A stretch of DNA of 64,000 nt from Balanoglossus misakiensis (lineage: Eukaryota; Hemichordata), in assembly GCA_040954595.2 (NCBI GenBank), contig CM082596.2, forward strand, positions 10,602,001 to 10,666,000, in the 5' to 3' direction. The translations under genes were made by a program, and so were the position numbers. Shown here in pieces: positions 1 to 11,098 of the stretch. The notes beneath the pieces were generated by a model that saw only the letters and a list, made by a program, of their open reading frames with translations, was not told where the DNA came from and did no database searches. Each line of letters starts with the position of its first letter. Position 1 is the stretch's first letter.

Positions 1-868
1 TTACTTGAAGTCATTACATTGTAAACAGAATACCATAGTTGTATTAATTTGTCTGGTCACAATATGTCTATAGACACATCACGTACATGGACATGAATGC
101 AAGAATGGACACAGATCATTTATGAAGTCAGTGTGAACAACTTTACTTGAAGTCATTACATTGTAAACAGAATACCATAGTTGTAATAATTTGTCCGGTC
201 ACAATATGTCTATAGACACATCACGTACATGGACATGAATGCAAGAATGGACACAGATCATTTATGAAGTCAATGTGAACAACTTTACTTGAAGTCATTA
301 CATTGTAAACAGAATACCATAGTTGTATTAATTTGTCTTTTCACAATATTTCTATAGACACATCACGTACATGGACATGACTGCAAGAATGGACACAGTT
401 CATTTATGAAGTCAATGTGAACAACTTTACTTGAATTCAGTTCATTGTAAACAGAATACATGAGTTGAAATAGTTTGTCTGGTCACAATATGTCTATAGT
501 CACATCACGTACATGGACATGACTGCAAGAATGGACACAGATCATTAATGAAGTCAATGTGAACAACTTTACTTCATGTTAGTACATTGTAAACAGAATA
601 CCAGAGTTGTAATAATTTGTCTGGTCACAATATGTCTATAGACACATCACGTACATGGACATGAATGCAAGAATGGACACAGATCATTTATGAAGTCAAT
701 GTGGACAACTTTACTTGAAGTCAGTAAATTGTACACAGAATACCAGAGTTGTAATAATTTGTCTGGTCACAATATGTCTATAGACACATCACGTACATGG
801 ACATGACTGCAAGCATGGACACAGATCATTTATGAAGTCAATGTGAACAACTTTACTTGAAGTCAGTA
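1..868. repeat. 142-bp satellite array, left part
   Basis: About six head-to-tail copies of a 142-bp unit. Successive units start (TTACTTGAAG) at 1, 143 and 285, giving an exact 142-bp period. Copies differ by a few substitutions. The array enters from outside the window and stops abruptly at about 868, where a retrotransposon begins. The same unit resumes in the same orientation at 20088, so this is one array split by an insertion. Confidence 0.95.
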
Positions 869-1010
869 AATTTAGGCCCAACCCCTTGGGTGTAATTGGG
901 GGCGCCCTCTGTGTAGTGCGTCTTCCCGCCTTCCGGAGAGAATTGCTACTTTTGTAGGGCTTCCGCCATCTTGTAGAGTCACTTTTTCCGAGCAGTCGCT
1001 CGCTTAAAAC
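869..1010 (+). repeat. split direct repeat A1 of the retrotransposon
   Basis: About 142 bp, starting TTTAGGCCCAACCCCTTGGG and ending CGCTTAAAAC. It recurs at 19649-19790 (A2) with essentially one difference. It lies at the 5' edge of the element and leads directly to the gag-like ORF. Confidence 0.9.
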
Positions 1011-1053
1011 TTCTCCCAAAAATCCGTCTTTTTCGCCGCTTTGTCGTCACAAT

Positions 1054-2211
1054 ATGTCCGACCACTCAGACAGCGAAACTCTCCCACAGTCCGAAAGGCG
1101 GACTCCCAACTGCTCTGGCTGCAAACAAGCAGTAAAAGGGCATCGCGCTCTTGGATTACAGCCAGGCCCAAACTGCACAGGCGTGCCCCAACCGCAAGGC
1201 GCAGATGGAAGCTCTGCCATTCCCACCATATCCGTCGTCGTCGAACAGACTGGCTCACTCCAGCTCGAAGATCTACAAGCCAGACAGGCAGAACTGTTAC
1301 AGGAAAAGCAACTCCTACTGCAGAAACGAGAGCAGCGTGCATTACAGACCCGCTCCAGCATCTCAGAACTAGACCACGAACTTCCCGCCCTCCGAGTGCG
1401 GGTTGCCAACACAAGTCCCATGCAACCGCCTCCATCGATCCCTTTATCGTCGGGCAACGGCTGTCCACCAACACTGGACACCCTTCGTCAAAACCCAGCG
1501 GCCAACCAAGCAGTCGACGCACAACTCTCTCACATCGTGAATTCGGCATTTGGCGCCTCCGCATTGCCAAAGTCCATCGGACAGTCTACTCGTGCTGAAT
1601 GGCCGATCGGCTACATGTCACAAGGTAAGCCAGGAAAGTCCCCTCGTGACTCTCAAGCCCCTAGCTTCGCAGACGAATCCAGAGTGAAATGGCCACATTT
1701 GCGCCTACCTCGCGAAAAAGGAGGAAAAGTCCCCAAATTCGACAACTTAACCATCGCACAACTGGTCAGAGGTGAATTAGAAATACTCAACTCCGTCTAC
1801 CTGCCCATCTCGTCTGAGGAACGCGCTCCAAGATCACTGCATCTCCAGAACTTAATGAGACTCGCTCATAAGCACGATTGGTCAGACGTACTGAATTTCC
1901 ATGGTACCATCTTAGAAAAGATACAAAGCGCAGAACTACGTTGGCAAGACTGCTTCGACCGTTATGAAAAAGAACTTCTCTCACCCGACACCCTGAAATC
2001 CGTCAAACAAGGCACTGATAGCGGCAAGACACAGGCCGTCAAGAAGAGCGATATTTGTTACAAGTACAACCTCCAGACATGCGAATGGGGCGACAAGTGT
2101 TTTAGACGCCACATCTGCTATCGCTGTTTCAAAATTAACAACACAGCCACACCTCACAGCGGCAAAGATTGCCCACTCGCCATCAGCAAGAAGAATGACA
2201 CTCCCAAATAG
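1054..2211 (+). CDS. gag-like ORF1 of the retrotransposon
   Basis: A 385-aa open frame beginning just inside repeat A1. It is presumed to be the structural/nucleic-acid-binding protein of the element. The N-terminal half is Q- and S-rich with a short heptad-like helical stretch (residues about 65-115) that may be coiled coil. The C-terminus has a zinc-finger-like cluster, C-x7-C-x5-C-x3-H, followed directly by a CxxC and a further H and C (residues about 330-375), as in DIRS/Ngaro gag proteins. The frame is intact, unlike the downstream pol region. The call rests on position and the zinc cluster; there is little other sequence signature. Confidence 0.7.
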   Translation: MSDHSDSETLPQSERRTPNCSGCKQAVKGHRALGLQPGPNCTGVPQPQGADGSSAIPTISVVVEQTGSLQLEDLQARQAELLQEKQLLLQKREQRALQTRSSISELDHELPALRVRVANTSPMQPPPSIPLSSGNGCPPTLDTLRQNPAANQAVDAQLSHIVNSAFGASALPKSIGQSTRAEWPIGYMSQGKPGKSPRDSQAPSFADESRVKWPHLRLPREKGGKVPKFDNLTIAQLVRGELEILNSVYLPISSEERAPRSLHLQNLMRLAHKHDWSDVLNFHGTILEKIQSAELRWQDCFDRYEKELLSPDTLKSVKQGTDSGKTQAVKKSDICYKYNLQTCEWGDKCFRRHICYRCFKINNTATPHSGKDCPLAISKKNDTPK

Positions 2212-2421
2212 TAATTCACCTATTTCGGATTGAACTTCAGACGTTGGGTTGCATCCCACGTTCACAGACTACATTGTGTTCTCTCTCTTCCTCACAGAAC
2301 ACTTCTGCATCGGAAGAATTTTCTAGCGCTCGGTTACCGTCCAACGCTAACATTCGGGCTCCCTGGTCCCATACACCACGCCCTTCATGTATCTCAGGCC
2401 ATACAGCCGCATCATCGACAT

Positions 2422-3078
2422 TGTGTCTCACTCAGCGAACGAGGACCCACCGTTCTCGTCCACTTCAAACATTGTAACAATTCCTGTGATTTCAGCTTCG
2501 CCTCTGACATCGCGGTATTTTATCATTCCGTCGAGCACTTCCCCACCTTCGGAATTTTCTTCAAACTGTGCCCAAGGAGGTCTCTACACGCCGTCGCGTC
2601 GTCATGGACCTCAACTTTCCATCATCTGACATTGTGTCTCACTCAGCGAACGAGGACCCACCGTCCTCGTCCACTTCAAACATTGTAACAATTCCTCCGA
2701 TTTCAGCTTCGCCTCTGACATCGCTGTATTTAAACTTTCCTCGAGCACGTCTCCCTCATCGGAACTTTCTTTAGCCATATATGTGTCTCACTCAGCGAAC
2801 GAGGACCCACCGTCCTCATCCACTTCAAACATTGTAACAATTCCTCCGATTTCAGCTTCGCCTCTGACATCGCTGTATTTAAACTTTCCTCGAGCACGTC
2901 TCCCTCATCGGAACTTTCTTTAGCCATATATGTGTCTCACTCAGCGAACGATGACCCACCGTCCTCGTCCACTTAAAACATTGTAACAATTCCTCCGATT
3001 TCAGCTTCGCCTCTGACATCGCTGTATTTAAACTTTCCGTCGAGCACGTCTCCCTCATCGGAACTTTCTTTAGCCAAT
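2422..3078 (+). repeat. 149-bp internal tandem repeat between gag and RT
   Basis: Four copies of a unit starting TGTGTCTCACTCAGCGAACG begin at 2422, 2633, 2782 and 2931. Spacings are 211, 149 and 149 bp. The longer first interval (2550-2630) contains a second, diverged copy of the RT segment found at 3380-3440, so part of the RT coding sequence was duplicated into the array. No stable coding frame crosses it. Confidence 0.85.
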
Positions 3079-3087
3079 ATTTGTGCC

Positions 3088-4620
3088 TTGCATGCGCAAG
3101 TTTCTACATCCGGGTTACCAAACTACCAAGGTCTCAAATATCCCGTTCCGACTAAATTAGTGTTGCCGTTATGGAGATCACTGCTGGCACATTATGCTGA
3201 CAATATCATTTGTGACTATCACCATCTTGGCTGGCCTATCGGTTATACCCGTGACACGTTACCAGTCTTCGACATCCGTAATCACCCTTCGGCCTTGATG
3301 TTTCCCGACGATGTGGACCACTTCATCAGCACTGAAGTCGCCGCTGGGGCCACAGCCGGACCTTTCACAATCAGCTTCAAACTGTGCCCAAAAAGGACTC
3401 TTCACGCCGTCGCGTCGTCATGGACCTCAGCTTTCCAGAACACTTTCTGTCAATGACGGAATCTCTTCAGACTTTTATGATGGTTATCACATAAAACTGT
3501 CGTACCCATCTTTAGATCATTTCTCACAAATTATCCAGGACAAAGGCCCCGGTTGCCTGTTATACAGAGAGACTTACGCCGAGCATATCGGCAAATTTTC
3601 ATTGACCCTCGAGATTATAATCTCCTTGGTTTTTCATGGCATCATTTATTCTTTTTTGATCGTGTTTTTCCCTTCGGGCTTCGCTCTGCTGCATTAGCCT
3701 GCCAACGTACCACAAATGCAGTCATGTATTTATTTAGACAGAATGGTTAGGCTGGCATCAATTATTTAGATGATTTTGGGGGTGCAGAGGCGCCAGACAA
3801 AGCCATGGCAGCCTTTGAATCCCTTGGTCGACTTTTATCACAGCTCGGTCTAGAGGAGGCGCAGGATAAAGCAGTAGCGCCGTCCACTTGCATGGTTTTT
3901 CTCGGTATTGAATTCGACACTGTGTCTATGACCATGCGCATTCCAGCACACAAGTTATCCACCCTACTCACAGAGCTTGATGAGTGGGACACAAAAGTCT
4001 CTGTTCCCAAGCGTCAATTTCAGTCTTTGTTAGGCAAGCTTAATTCAGTTGCCACATGTGTTCGCTCAGGACGAGTGTTTTTCTCCCGTATGTTACAGTT
4101 ACTTAGACAGCAGTTTAAATCACCTCGCATTTTTCTAGATTCGCAATTCTTCGCTGCCTTAGTTTGGGGGCGTACCTTTTTACCTTTTTACAACGGAGTA
4201 TCTGTTATCCCAGCTTCTAGATGGAGTACACCAGATGCCGTTTTTTTTCTACTGACGCCTGCCTCTCAGGCTGCGGGGGCTTTTCTCAAGGACTGTATTT
4301 TCACACAGAATTTCCTTTACCTGTTACTAGTCAGGGTTTACATATTAATGCGTTAGAACTTTTAACAGTGCTTGTTGCGTGTCGTCTGTGGGGCCATCTG
4401 TGGAAAGGCCAGCGCATTCAGGTGTTTTGCGATAATATGGCAACAGTCACTGTCATTAATTCAGGTCGCTCACGAGACCTTCATATGCTTCAATATTTAC
4501 GAGAGTTATGGCTAGTGTCCGCACTCAATAGTTTTGAACTTAAAGCGGTGCTATTCAGGGTCAGGATAATCGCTTAGCTGACCATTTAAGCAGATGGCAC
4601 ATTTCTCAGCATCACAGTTT
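3088..4620 (+). pseudogene. reverse transcriptase-RNase H of the retrotransposon (broken)
   Basis: DIRS/Ngaro-type RT-RNase H. In order: an N-terminal RT block with the GWPIGY and NHPSA motifs (3100-3360), a block with SVNDGI and KLSYPS (3430-3560), a DLRRAYRQIF block (3560-3600), a PFGLRSA block (about 3670), the catalytic YLDDFGG box at 3763-3783, and RNase H with STDACLSGCGG (4240) and the CDNMATV box (4425). An ADHLSRW motif near 4575-4600 marks the end. The frame shifts at least three times (near 3370-3440, near 4240 and near 4553), and a single TAG at 3748-3750 lies just before YLDD. The last codons continue at 19276 beyond the DNA transposon. This is a dead copy. Confidence 0.85.
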
Positions 4621-4624
4621 TGAA

Positions 4625-4660
4625 AACACAACGACATAGAAATCCCAATTTCCGAAAAAC
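4625..4660 (+). repeat. left terminal inverted repeat of the 14.65-kb transposon
   Basis: AACACAACGACATAGAAAT followed by CCCAATTTCCGAAAAAC. It is the reverse complement, with a few changes, of 19236-19271. Similarity between the two ends fades after about 36 bp. The inner motif CCAATTTCCGAAAA is shared with the 2.6-kb element at 38998-41597. Confidence 0.85.
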
Positions 4661-5187
4661 AAGGTTGTTTGAGATTTTTTTGACAAAATAGCTCAAAATC
4701 CTTATTAAATTATATTGATTCTTGTATATTATCAATCAAAAATTAAAAAGCTAAAAAATATAACTTTAAACTGACTTTTTTTCTTAATATTCTTCTCAAA
4801 TAAGGAAAACACTGGAATTTGTGTCTTTGGTTAATATTTAGGAAAAACATATATTTGGAATAATTTCCCAGAATTGCCTTGTCAGACTTTTAATTTTCCT
4901 CAGAAAAAATACGCACAACTTATACTTGCTTTTATCCTTGGACAAATACTTATTTTTTTAGCATTTGTTCATAACTTGTAGCAACAAATGTTGATGAGAC
5001 AAGTTTTTTTCTTGGAAATATACAAACATGTAAAGAATGGCTTTTCGGACAGAATATTTCTATAGAAAATCAGAGTTTTATTGCACTTAAAAATAATACA
5101 TCAAGAATTGACAAAGAAAAATCAGAATTCAGACATTCAAAAGTGTACTTAATTTTTCTATTGAAAAAAATGCTTTCTTTTACTGTA
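4661..5187. other. AT-rich spacer between left TIR and repeat array
   Basis: Roughly 530 bp of AT-rich sequence with no credible ORF, splice signal or repeat. It is not similar to the matching position at the right end. Confidence 0.6.
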
Positions 5188-6104
5188 TCTCTGCCAATCG
5201 GCAGAAAGTCTGCCTTTTAGCCTTCCAAGCAAGATACAAGATAGTCAACTCTGCCAATTGGCAGAGGCCAGAGACAAGATTGCTGACTCTGCCAATCGGC
5301 AGAGGCCAGAGACAAGATGGCTGACTCTGCCAATTGGCAGAGGCTAGAGACAAGATGGTTGACTCTGCCAATCGGCAGAGGCCAGAGACAAGATGGCTGA
5401 CTCTGCCAATCGGCAGAGGCCAGAGACAAGATGGCTGGCAGACAAGATGGCTGCAGACTCTGCCAATCGGCAGAGGCCAGAGACAAGATGTCTGGCAGAC
5501 AAGATGGCTGGCAGACAAGATGGCTGCAGACTCTGCCAATCGGCAGAGGCCAGAGACAAGATGGCTGGCAGACAAGATGGCTGCAGACTCTGCCAATTGG
5601 CAGAGGCCAGAGACAAGATGGCTGACTCTGCCAATTGGCAGAGGCCAGAGACAAGATGGCTGACTCTGCCAATCGGCAGAGGCCAGAGACCAGATGGCTG
5701 ACTCTGCCAATCGGCAGAGGCCAGAGACAAGATGGCTGACTCTGCCAATCGGCAGAGGCCAGAGACAAGATGGCTGGCAGACAAGATGGCTGCAGACTCT
5801 GCCAATCGGCAGAGGCCAGAGACAAGATGGCTGGCAGACAAGATGGCTGCAGACTCTGCCAATTGGCAGAGGCCAGAGACAAGATGGCTGACTCTGCCAA
5901 TTGGCAGAGGCCAGAGACAAGATGGCTGACTCTGCCAATCGGCAGAGGCCAGAGACAAGATGGCTGACTCTGCCAATCGGCAGAGGCCAGTGACAAGGTG
6001 GCTGACTCTGCCAATCGGCAGAGGTCAGAGGCAAGGTGGCTGACTCTGCCAATCGGCAGAGGTCAGAGGCAAGCTGGCTGATGCTGCCAAGTGGCAGGAT
6101 TTTT
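5188..6104. repeat. left subterminal palindromic array (38-bp unit)
   Basis: About 20 tandem copies of a unit built on the near-perfect palindrome CTCTGCCAATYGGCAGAG followed by GCCAGAGACAAGATGGCTG. Some copies carry an extra GGCAGACAAGATGGCTGCA, giving variant lengths. Long overlapping open frames on both strands arise only from periodicity and are not genes. A related array lies in inverted orientation at the other end (17386-18955). Known DNA transposons such as CACTA and Zisupton use subterminal repeats as transposase-binding sites; that role here is inference. Confidence 0.95.
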
Positions 6105-6703
6105 GAAAGCACAACTATTTTTAAAGCCCCATGATCACAGATTTTTTTTACTTTTTTTCAGTATTTTTTTTGTATGTGTATGAAATCAACCTCCAGTTCT
6201 ACTTCCTGAATTACGATGAAATGCACACTAAGAATCTCAACATAGTCTGTATATGATAAATGTTAAGAATTTTGATATTATCATCTCAAATATTGCTAAC
6301 AATAGGGCACAAAATACAAAAAAATACCGTCAATGAGACTGATACACTCACATTTTGGCAGAATGGGTTTTAATACTTAAATATCTGAAAACAACAAGTA
6401 GATACAAAATTAAGATACAAGTACTTCTATGTTACGAATTTGATCAGTAATTAAAGATACAAAAACTAAATTACAACAAATAAAAAATTGTCAAAAATTA
6501 ATAGAAGTTGCGCATATACATGTATGTGTTCATAAACCTGTATCCCAAATTTCAAAGCAATCATTTTACATCACCTGATTTGAGTTATCCCTAAGACATT
6601 CCCAATAAATGTCAAGCAATAAGACAAGCAGTTTTAAACAAAACAATATTTGTTCAAAATCAAAAACACAAATATGCAAATATCACAGAATTGTACAATG
6701 TGT
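6105..6703. other. 3' flank of the ParB-methyltransferase gene
   Basis: AT-rich noncoding sequence between the left array and the stop codon of the minus-strand gene at 6704. It would contain the 3' UTR; no unambiguous polyadenylation signal was singled out. Confidence 0.5.
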
Positions 6704-9700
6704 CTAATCACTTGCTTCTTGCATAGAGACATCACTGCCAGTGTCAGCTTCATTCTCCAAATGATACCCAAAGTTTTCAACTTTCATCCTGGCATGTTGG
6801 ACTTGTTTCTCGTCGAGATCAATGCCAATGGCGTTCCTGCCGGTTGACAGAGCAGCAATCACAGCAGATCCTGCATTGTAAATAGATGGATTTGTTACTT
6901 ACTCATAAAATGCATTTAATTTACTAGAATGAAATACATTTTAACACAATACACTCTGTATGACCTTAAAGGGACAAGCACATGTGATCATTTTGTGTGT
7001 ATTTGGCTTTGACTCAGGGATAATGTTTGCATACACAAACAAGTATGATATTTACTATGAAAGTATGTGTTAGAACAAAACTTAAAAAGGTGTGTTTCCT
7101 ATAACATTACACTTTAAGAGTAACATCAGTAAGTCAGAATATTCTTTTTCTACTTTTTTGTTGTTGAATGAAAATGCAATAAATTATGCTAGGAAGAAAA
7201 TCTTTGCAATGTGATAGCAAAATAATCATGTTGGAATTTCATAAACAGAAAAATCCTTCCAAAAAATGCACAACAACAATATCAGTACAAACCTGTGCCA
7301 CAGCATGCATCCAGGACCCATTGCTTATGGTAGGAGAATGTACTAATTATGGATTCCATTAGTTCAACTGGCTTTTGATCTGCATTGATTATCACACCAT
7401 CTCCATCTCTGTCCAGTACAGGCTGTTTGCATTGCCATAGATTGTGTCGCTGTCTTGATGGTCCTGTGGCCAGGTTCCTGCTGACATGGTTGTCACTAGT
7501 CCAGTACCCGATAACAATTGGATGAACTGCCTGGGTTAGAGTTTGTGAATCTGATTGGGTAAAAGAAAAAAAAATCTCTTTGACCATTGTTTTTAAAATA
7601 CACCCTCCTTTAAATGTTTGGTCAACCAATTGAAATGCAATCAACAAATAGTAAAAAAAAATAAAAAAGTAAACAAAAAAACAGGAAAACATTTTAAAAA
7701 TACAAATAAAATTATGAAACATAAACATCACTGCATCATTACACCAAACTTGGTAAATGGGTAGTGATGTTATGTCAATAATGCATACAATCTTAATTAC
7801 TGACACAAAATACACTAACCTTGTCCTTTAATGTTACAGTGTGTCGATATTCTCCTGTTGCATTGTGTCTCATTGACAGCCACTGTTGCTGCTCGGTGGT
7901 GAGACCACAGTACACAACACAATTCCGTGATTTAAATCTGTCATCATTACTGTATTTTGTCATTTCACTTATTGCCTTTGTTGCACTCAGGCAATGTTGG
8001 CCACCAATCACGTTGTACGTGTAACCATTGATCTGTAAAGCAACACAGTGAACAGAATAGTGTGAGCATTGTGAAACACTGATTTTCTTTGAAGTAGTCC
8101 TGGTAATCTGCATGTCCAAATCCCAAGTACAAGCTGACAACACAGCAATACTAAAATGCAATACTACTTAGGGGATCCAACACATTTGGCATGGCTTCTC
8201 ATACTGTAGCAAAACACAGTAAGCAGTACTGAAGGATCAGAAGAAGACCTTACCTTTTTGCTATCGAATTCTTGTGGTGATTCAACCCCATCCACGATAA
8301 CACACAGCGGTTGGTAGGATTCGTCAGCAAAATCCTCCATCTGCTTGATGAGGTTTTTTAAAAACACCTGATCAGGCTCTCTGATATTCCCCTTAACTTC
8401 TAAAACTTCAACACTGATCTTGTGCATACCTGTTAATTCAATTGGTAAGATGGCAAAATGTTTTACTACAATTCTAAATTCATATTATCCCATGCTACCG
8501 TCCACCCTTCTGATTGGACGAGAGCTCAACCCAGTAATGGTAATATACTGCTTTATCACGGCTAGCTGAACTAGAATGCAGTAGCGAAAATGTTGGGTTA
8601 AACCATAGGCATACGGGGGGGGGGGGGGTTATTGCTTGAATAATAAACAGTTGATTAGGACATGTGAGAAAAAAACAGTCTTGTATTGTCACGCAATTCT
8701 TTGGGGGACCACTGGAATTTGGTTTGGGACCAGTGAAAAAAAACGGTCATATGCACTCGTCATGTGACCAGTGACAAATGAAGAAAATTCTCAGGCCCTG
8801 TACTAGACAACAATTTATTTTTTAAGGTTTGCATGTTTTCACCTATATTCATAAGCCTGTACATACAAATTGAACAGATTTGTCTCTTTCACCCTACTCA
8901 CCACAGTATGCTTGCTGCACATCTTGGGCAATAGTGTCGGGACAATCGGTGTTGGAAGTTGCCTTCTTCTTAAGTAATACACTTGACACTTCAATATTGT
9001 CATCGTGTTTTCTTCTCCTCTTCTTTTTTGTTTTTTTCAGAGATGCTGTAGATAGTGAGAAAACTGGCTTGGTAGTATCATAAAAAACTTACACAGGTCA
9101 TAAATGTCCTAGTATAAACGGTTAATGCACTGCACATGGTAATAGATAAAAGTTCTACCTTTTACTACACTATAAAACACACTAGAAGTCTATTCTACAA
9201 AAATATATACATTGTACATTTGATTCAACAGGATGAACTCCAGGACCATAAGCTATAACAGAGTAAATTCAGTCCATTCAACAATGGATAATATAAACAA
9301 TGGACAGCTGTGACTGTTTATCTATTTACACTCCCTCCAACTCTGGCCCAGGTGTTGTGTTAGGTGTGAAATACCATGCTGATAAAGCTTGATATGCATG
9401 GGTCTCGGATTTTGTCACCCCTTTTTTCTTATCACTCAGTATAACTCACCTTACTGTCCGCTTTTGGCATCTCCCAGAGCTAGAACTGGAACTACCTCCT
9501 TCTCCATTGCTGTCATCTGACCCCGAGTTGTCGTCTCTGTCTTCATCTAGTGATGAGTTGGTTGTGGATAAATCACTGCTGACACTAAGCCCAGCCTCCC
9601 GACGAAGATCTTTATAGAACTTCACAAATTCATCGACACTGGAATGCTCTTTGAATTTGTTACTGAACTCAGAGCGGTTCCACTCAAATTTTTGTCTGTT

Positions 9701-10496
9701 CAGGACAAATGCGTCATTTGCCCCATTTGCACCTTCAAAAAAAACCTGTGAAATGAACATTTTCAGGCATAGATAAGAAAGGTGACATGCTATAAACAAC
9801 AAAAAAAAAGGTTGTTCTCCAAACCACTGACCAGCAAAACCAGATATTTGGGAAAGGGTTGTTCCCTAATTTAGTGACAGTGACTTCGATTTTGCGTAGA
9901 AAGCAGTATACTGTGACTAGCAAAATATGTCAATCCATCAGTCTGAATGTAATGCTGTGAACAAACAGTCTCTGAACGTAGCTCTGCGTACAGGTCTGTG
10001 TGTTCCCGGCGTGGTGGAGGCCGTGTAACGCCGGGAGCACACAGACCTGTACGCAAGGCTATCTCTGAACGCAGTGCATGAGGCCTTATTATTCGGCCCC
10101 GAGAACACAAGCATATATCAGCCGGTAAAGGTTCCAGCTTGATGCGTTTTTTTTATAGCTTTGACGACCATGAATATCGGTCTTATACACGGAAACAGAG
10201 ACTGAGAGAGTCCCCTCTTTCCGTGTACATGTATTTTGACCCGAGTTTTAGAAAATAGAACTTGAAGACAAGCGACTTTGGATGACGACCATTCTTACCT
10301 TGATATGTGTGTCCTTGTACGCTTTACAAGTTTTAACCGGCCCGAACGGTTCACCATTTCGCTTGTTGACAAGCCTTGAAGTTTTCTTGGATTCGTGGAC
10401 ATTGACGTAAATACGTCGATCTTCCTCAACAAACCACCAAGCACGCATTTTTTCAATGATAGAACAGTATAACGTTGGAAAGTTTTCGCTGTGCAT
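6704..10496 (-). CDS. ParB-like / DNA methyltransferase-fold protein of the transposon
   Basis: Seven exons, read 10496-10299, 9745-9455, 9067-8902, 8429-8254, 8032-7820, 7530-7293 and 6870-6704, join into one 482-aa frame with consistent phases. Most splice sites are strong; the exon 2/3 junction and the exon 6 acceptor were chosen partly to keep the frame. Residues 1-160 match nothing I recognise. A lysine/arginine-rich stretch lies at about 180-195. A ParB-like domain spans about 222-300, with IREPD and the GGQH box at 287-290. The C-terminus resembles beta-class N4-cytosine/N6-adenine methyltransferases: QKPVELM (about 400), SAM-binding VLDACCGTGS (420-429) and GIDLDE (443-448). The catalytic DPPY-type motif expected between the two parts was not found. 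The gene is divergent from the transposase. ParB-methylase fusions are known from bacteria and phages; target and activity are unknown. Confidence 0.75.
9973..10060. repeat. hairpin-forming repeat in intron 1 of the ParB-methyltransferase gene
   Basis: Arms AGCTCTGCGTACAGGTCTGT and GTTCCCGGCGT pair with ACGCCGGGAGCACACAGACC and TGTACGCA across a loop of about 20 bases. The same motif occurs at 30778-30853 and 40058-40126. Confidence 0.8.
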
Positions 10497-11098
10497 GCAC
10501 TCTTCTCACTCTCAGGTCTGAATCGAAACTGTGAGCACTTAGCGCAAATCGTCGGTATAAATACCATCGCTGTACACAGAAACAATAGAATTTTTTGTCG
10601 TTCTATTGTCGAAATTTCCGGCAATCCATAGATTTTCCATTGTTTCATAGACATGTTTATACGTTTCGGCGATTCACACCTTTGCCTCGCGTGCGGCCTC
10701 CGTGCCTGGATACGAGTTCTTAACCCTTAACCTTTACTATATTCAAATAAGCATCCCAGAAGAGGTAAATCATTACAGTGTAGGTTGACCCAGCCTGGAA
10801 AAAGCACTTCAATGATTGACTATTTTTCAATAAAATAATACAATCTGACAGATATATGTTACTGAAATCTTTCATGCGTTATGAATTTAAAGTATGACTA
10901 CTTTCTAGTATTTCTAGCTGGTAAAAGTCCAGTTGTTTCCCATACTTGACCGATACTTTGGATCGGAAACCCCTTCAATTGAATGGAATCTACTAGCTCG
11001 TCACATCACCAAACTAAGCTTGGTGCACGGCGTTTGAGGTCAGGTCTACTGCAAGGTACGTTCGGTCGTGTACGGGGCCATATTCTGGGCCCGTCAGC
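10497..11098. promoter_or_regulatory. bidirectional promoter region between the two transposon genes
   Basis: About 600 bp separate the start of the minus-strand ParB-methyltransferase gene (ATG at 10496) from the start of the plus-strand transposase (ATG at 11099). Both promoters must lie here unless there are upstream noncoding exons. No clear TATA box or shared motif was picked out, so the assignment is positional. Confidence 0.5.

Noticed and set aside
1-868. CRISPR-like array
   Set aside because: Units are contiguous 142-bp satellite copies without distinct spacers, in a eukaryotic genome.
1041-1598. Alternative overlapping frames beside the gag-like ORF on both strands
   Set aside because: They are shadow frames of 1054-2211, which has the zinc-finger cluster and the best length.
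5180-6112. Long open frames on both strands through the left 38-bp array
   Set aside because: A near-38-bp period without stops gives long frames in several phases at once. The predicted proteins are pure repeats with no start context or splice support.
10295-10654. Overlapping minus-strand frame at the start of the ParB-methyltransferase gene
   Set aside because: It does not join in phase to exon 2, whereas the frame from 10496 does.
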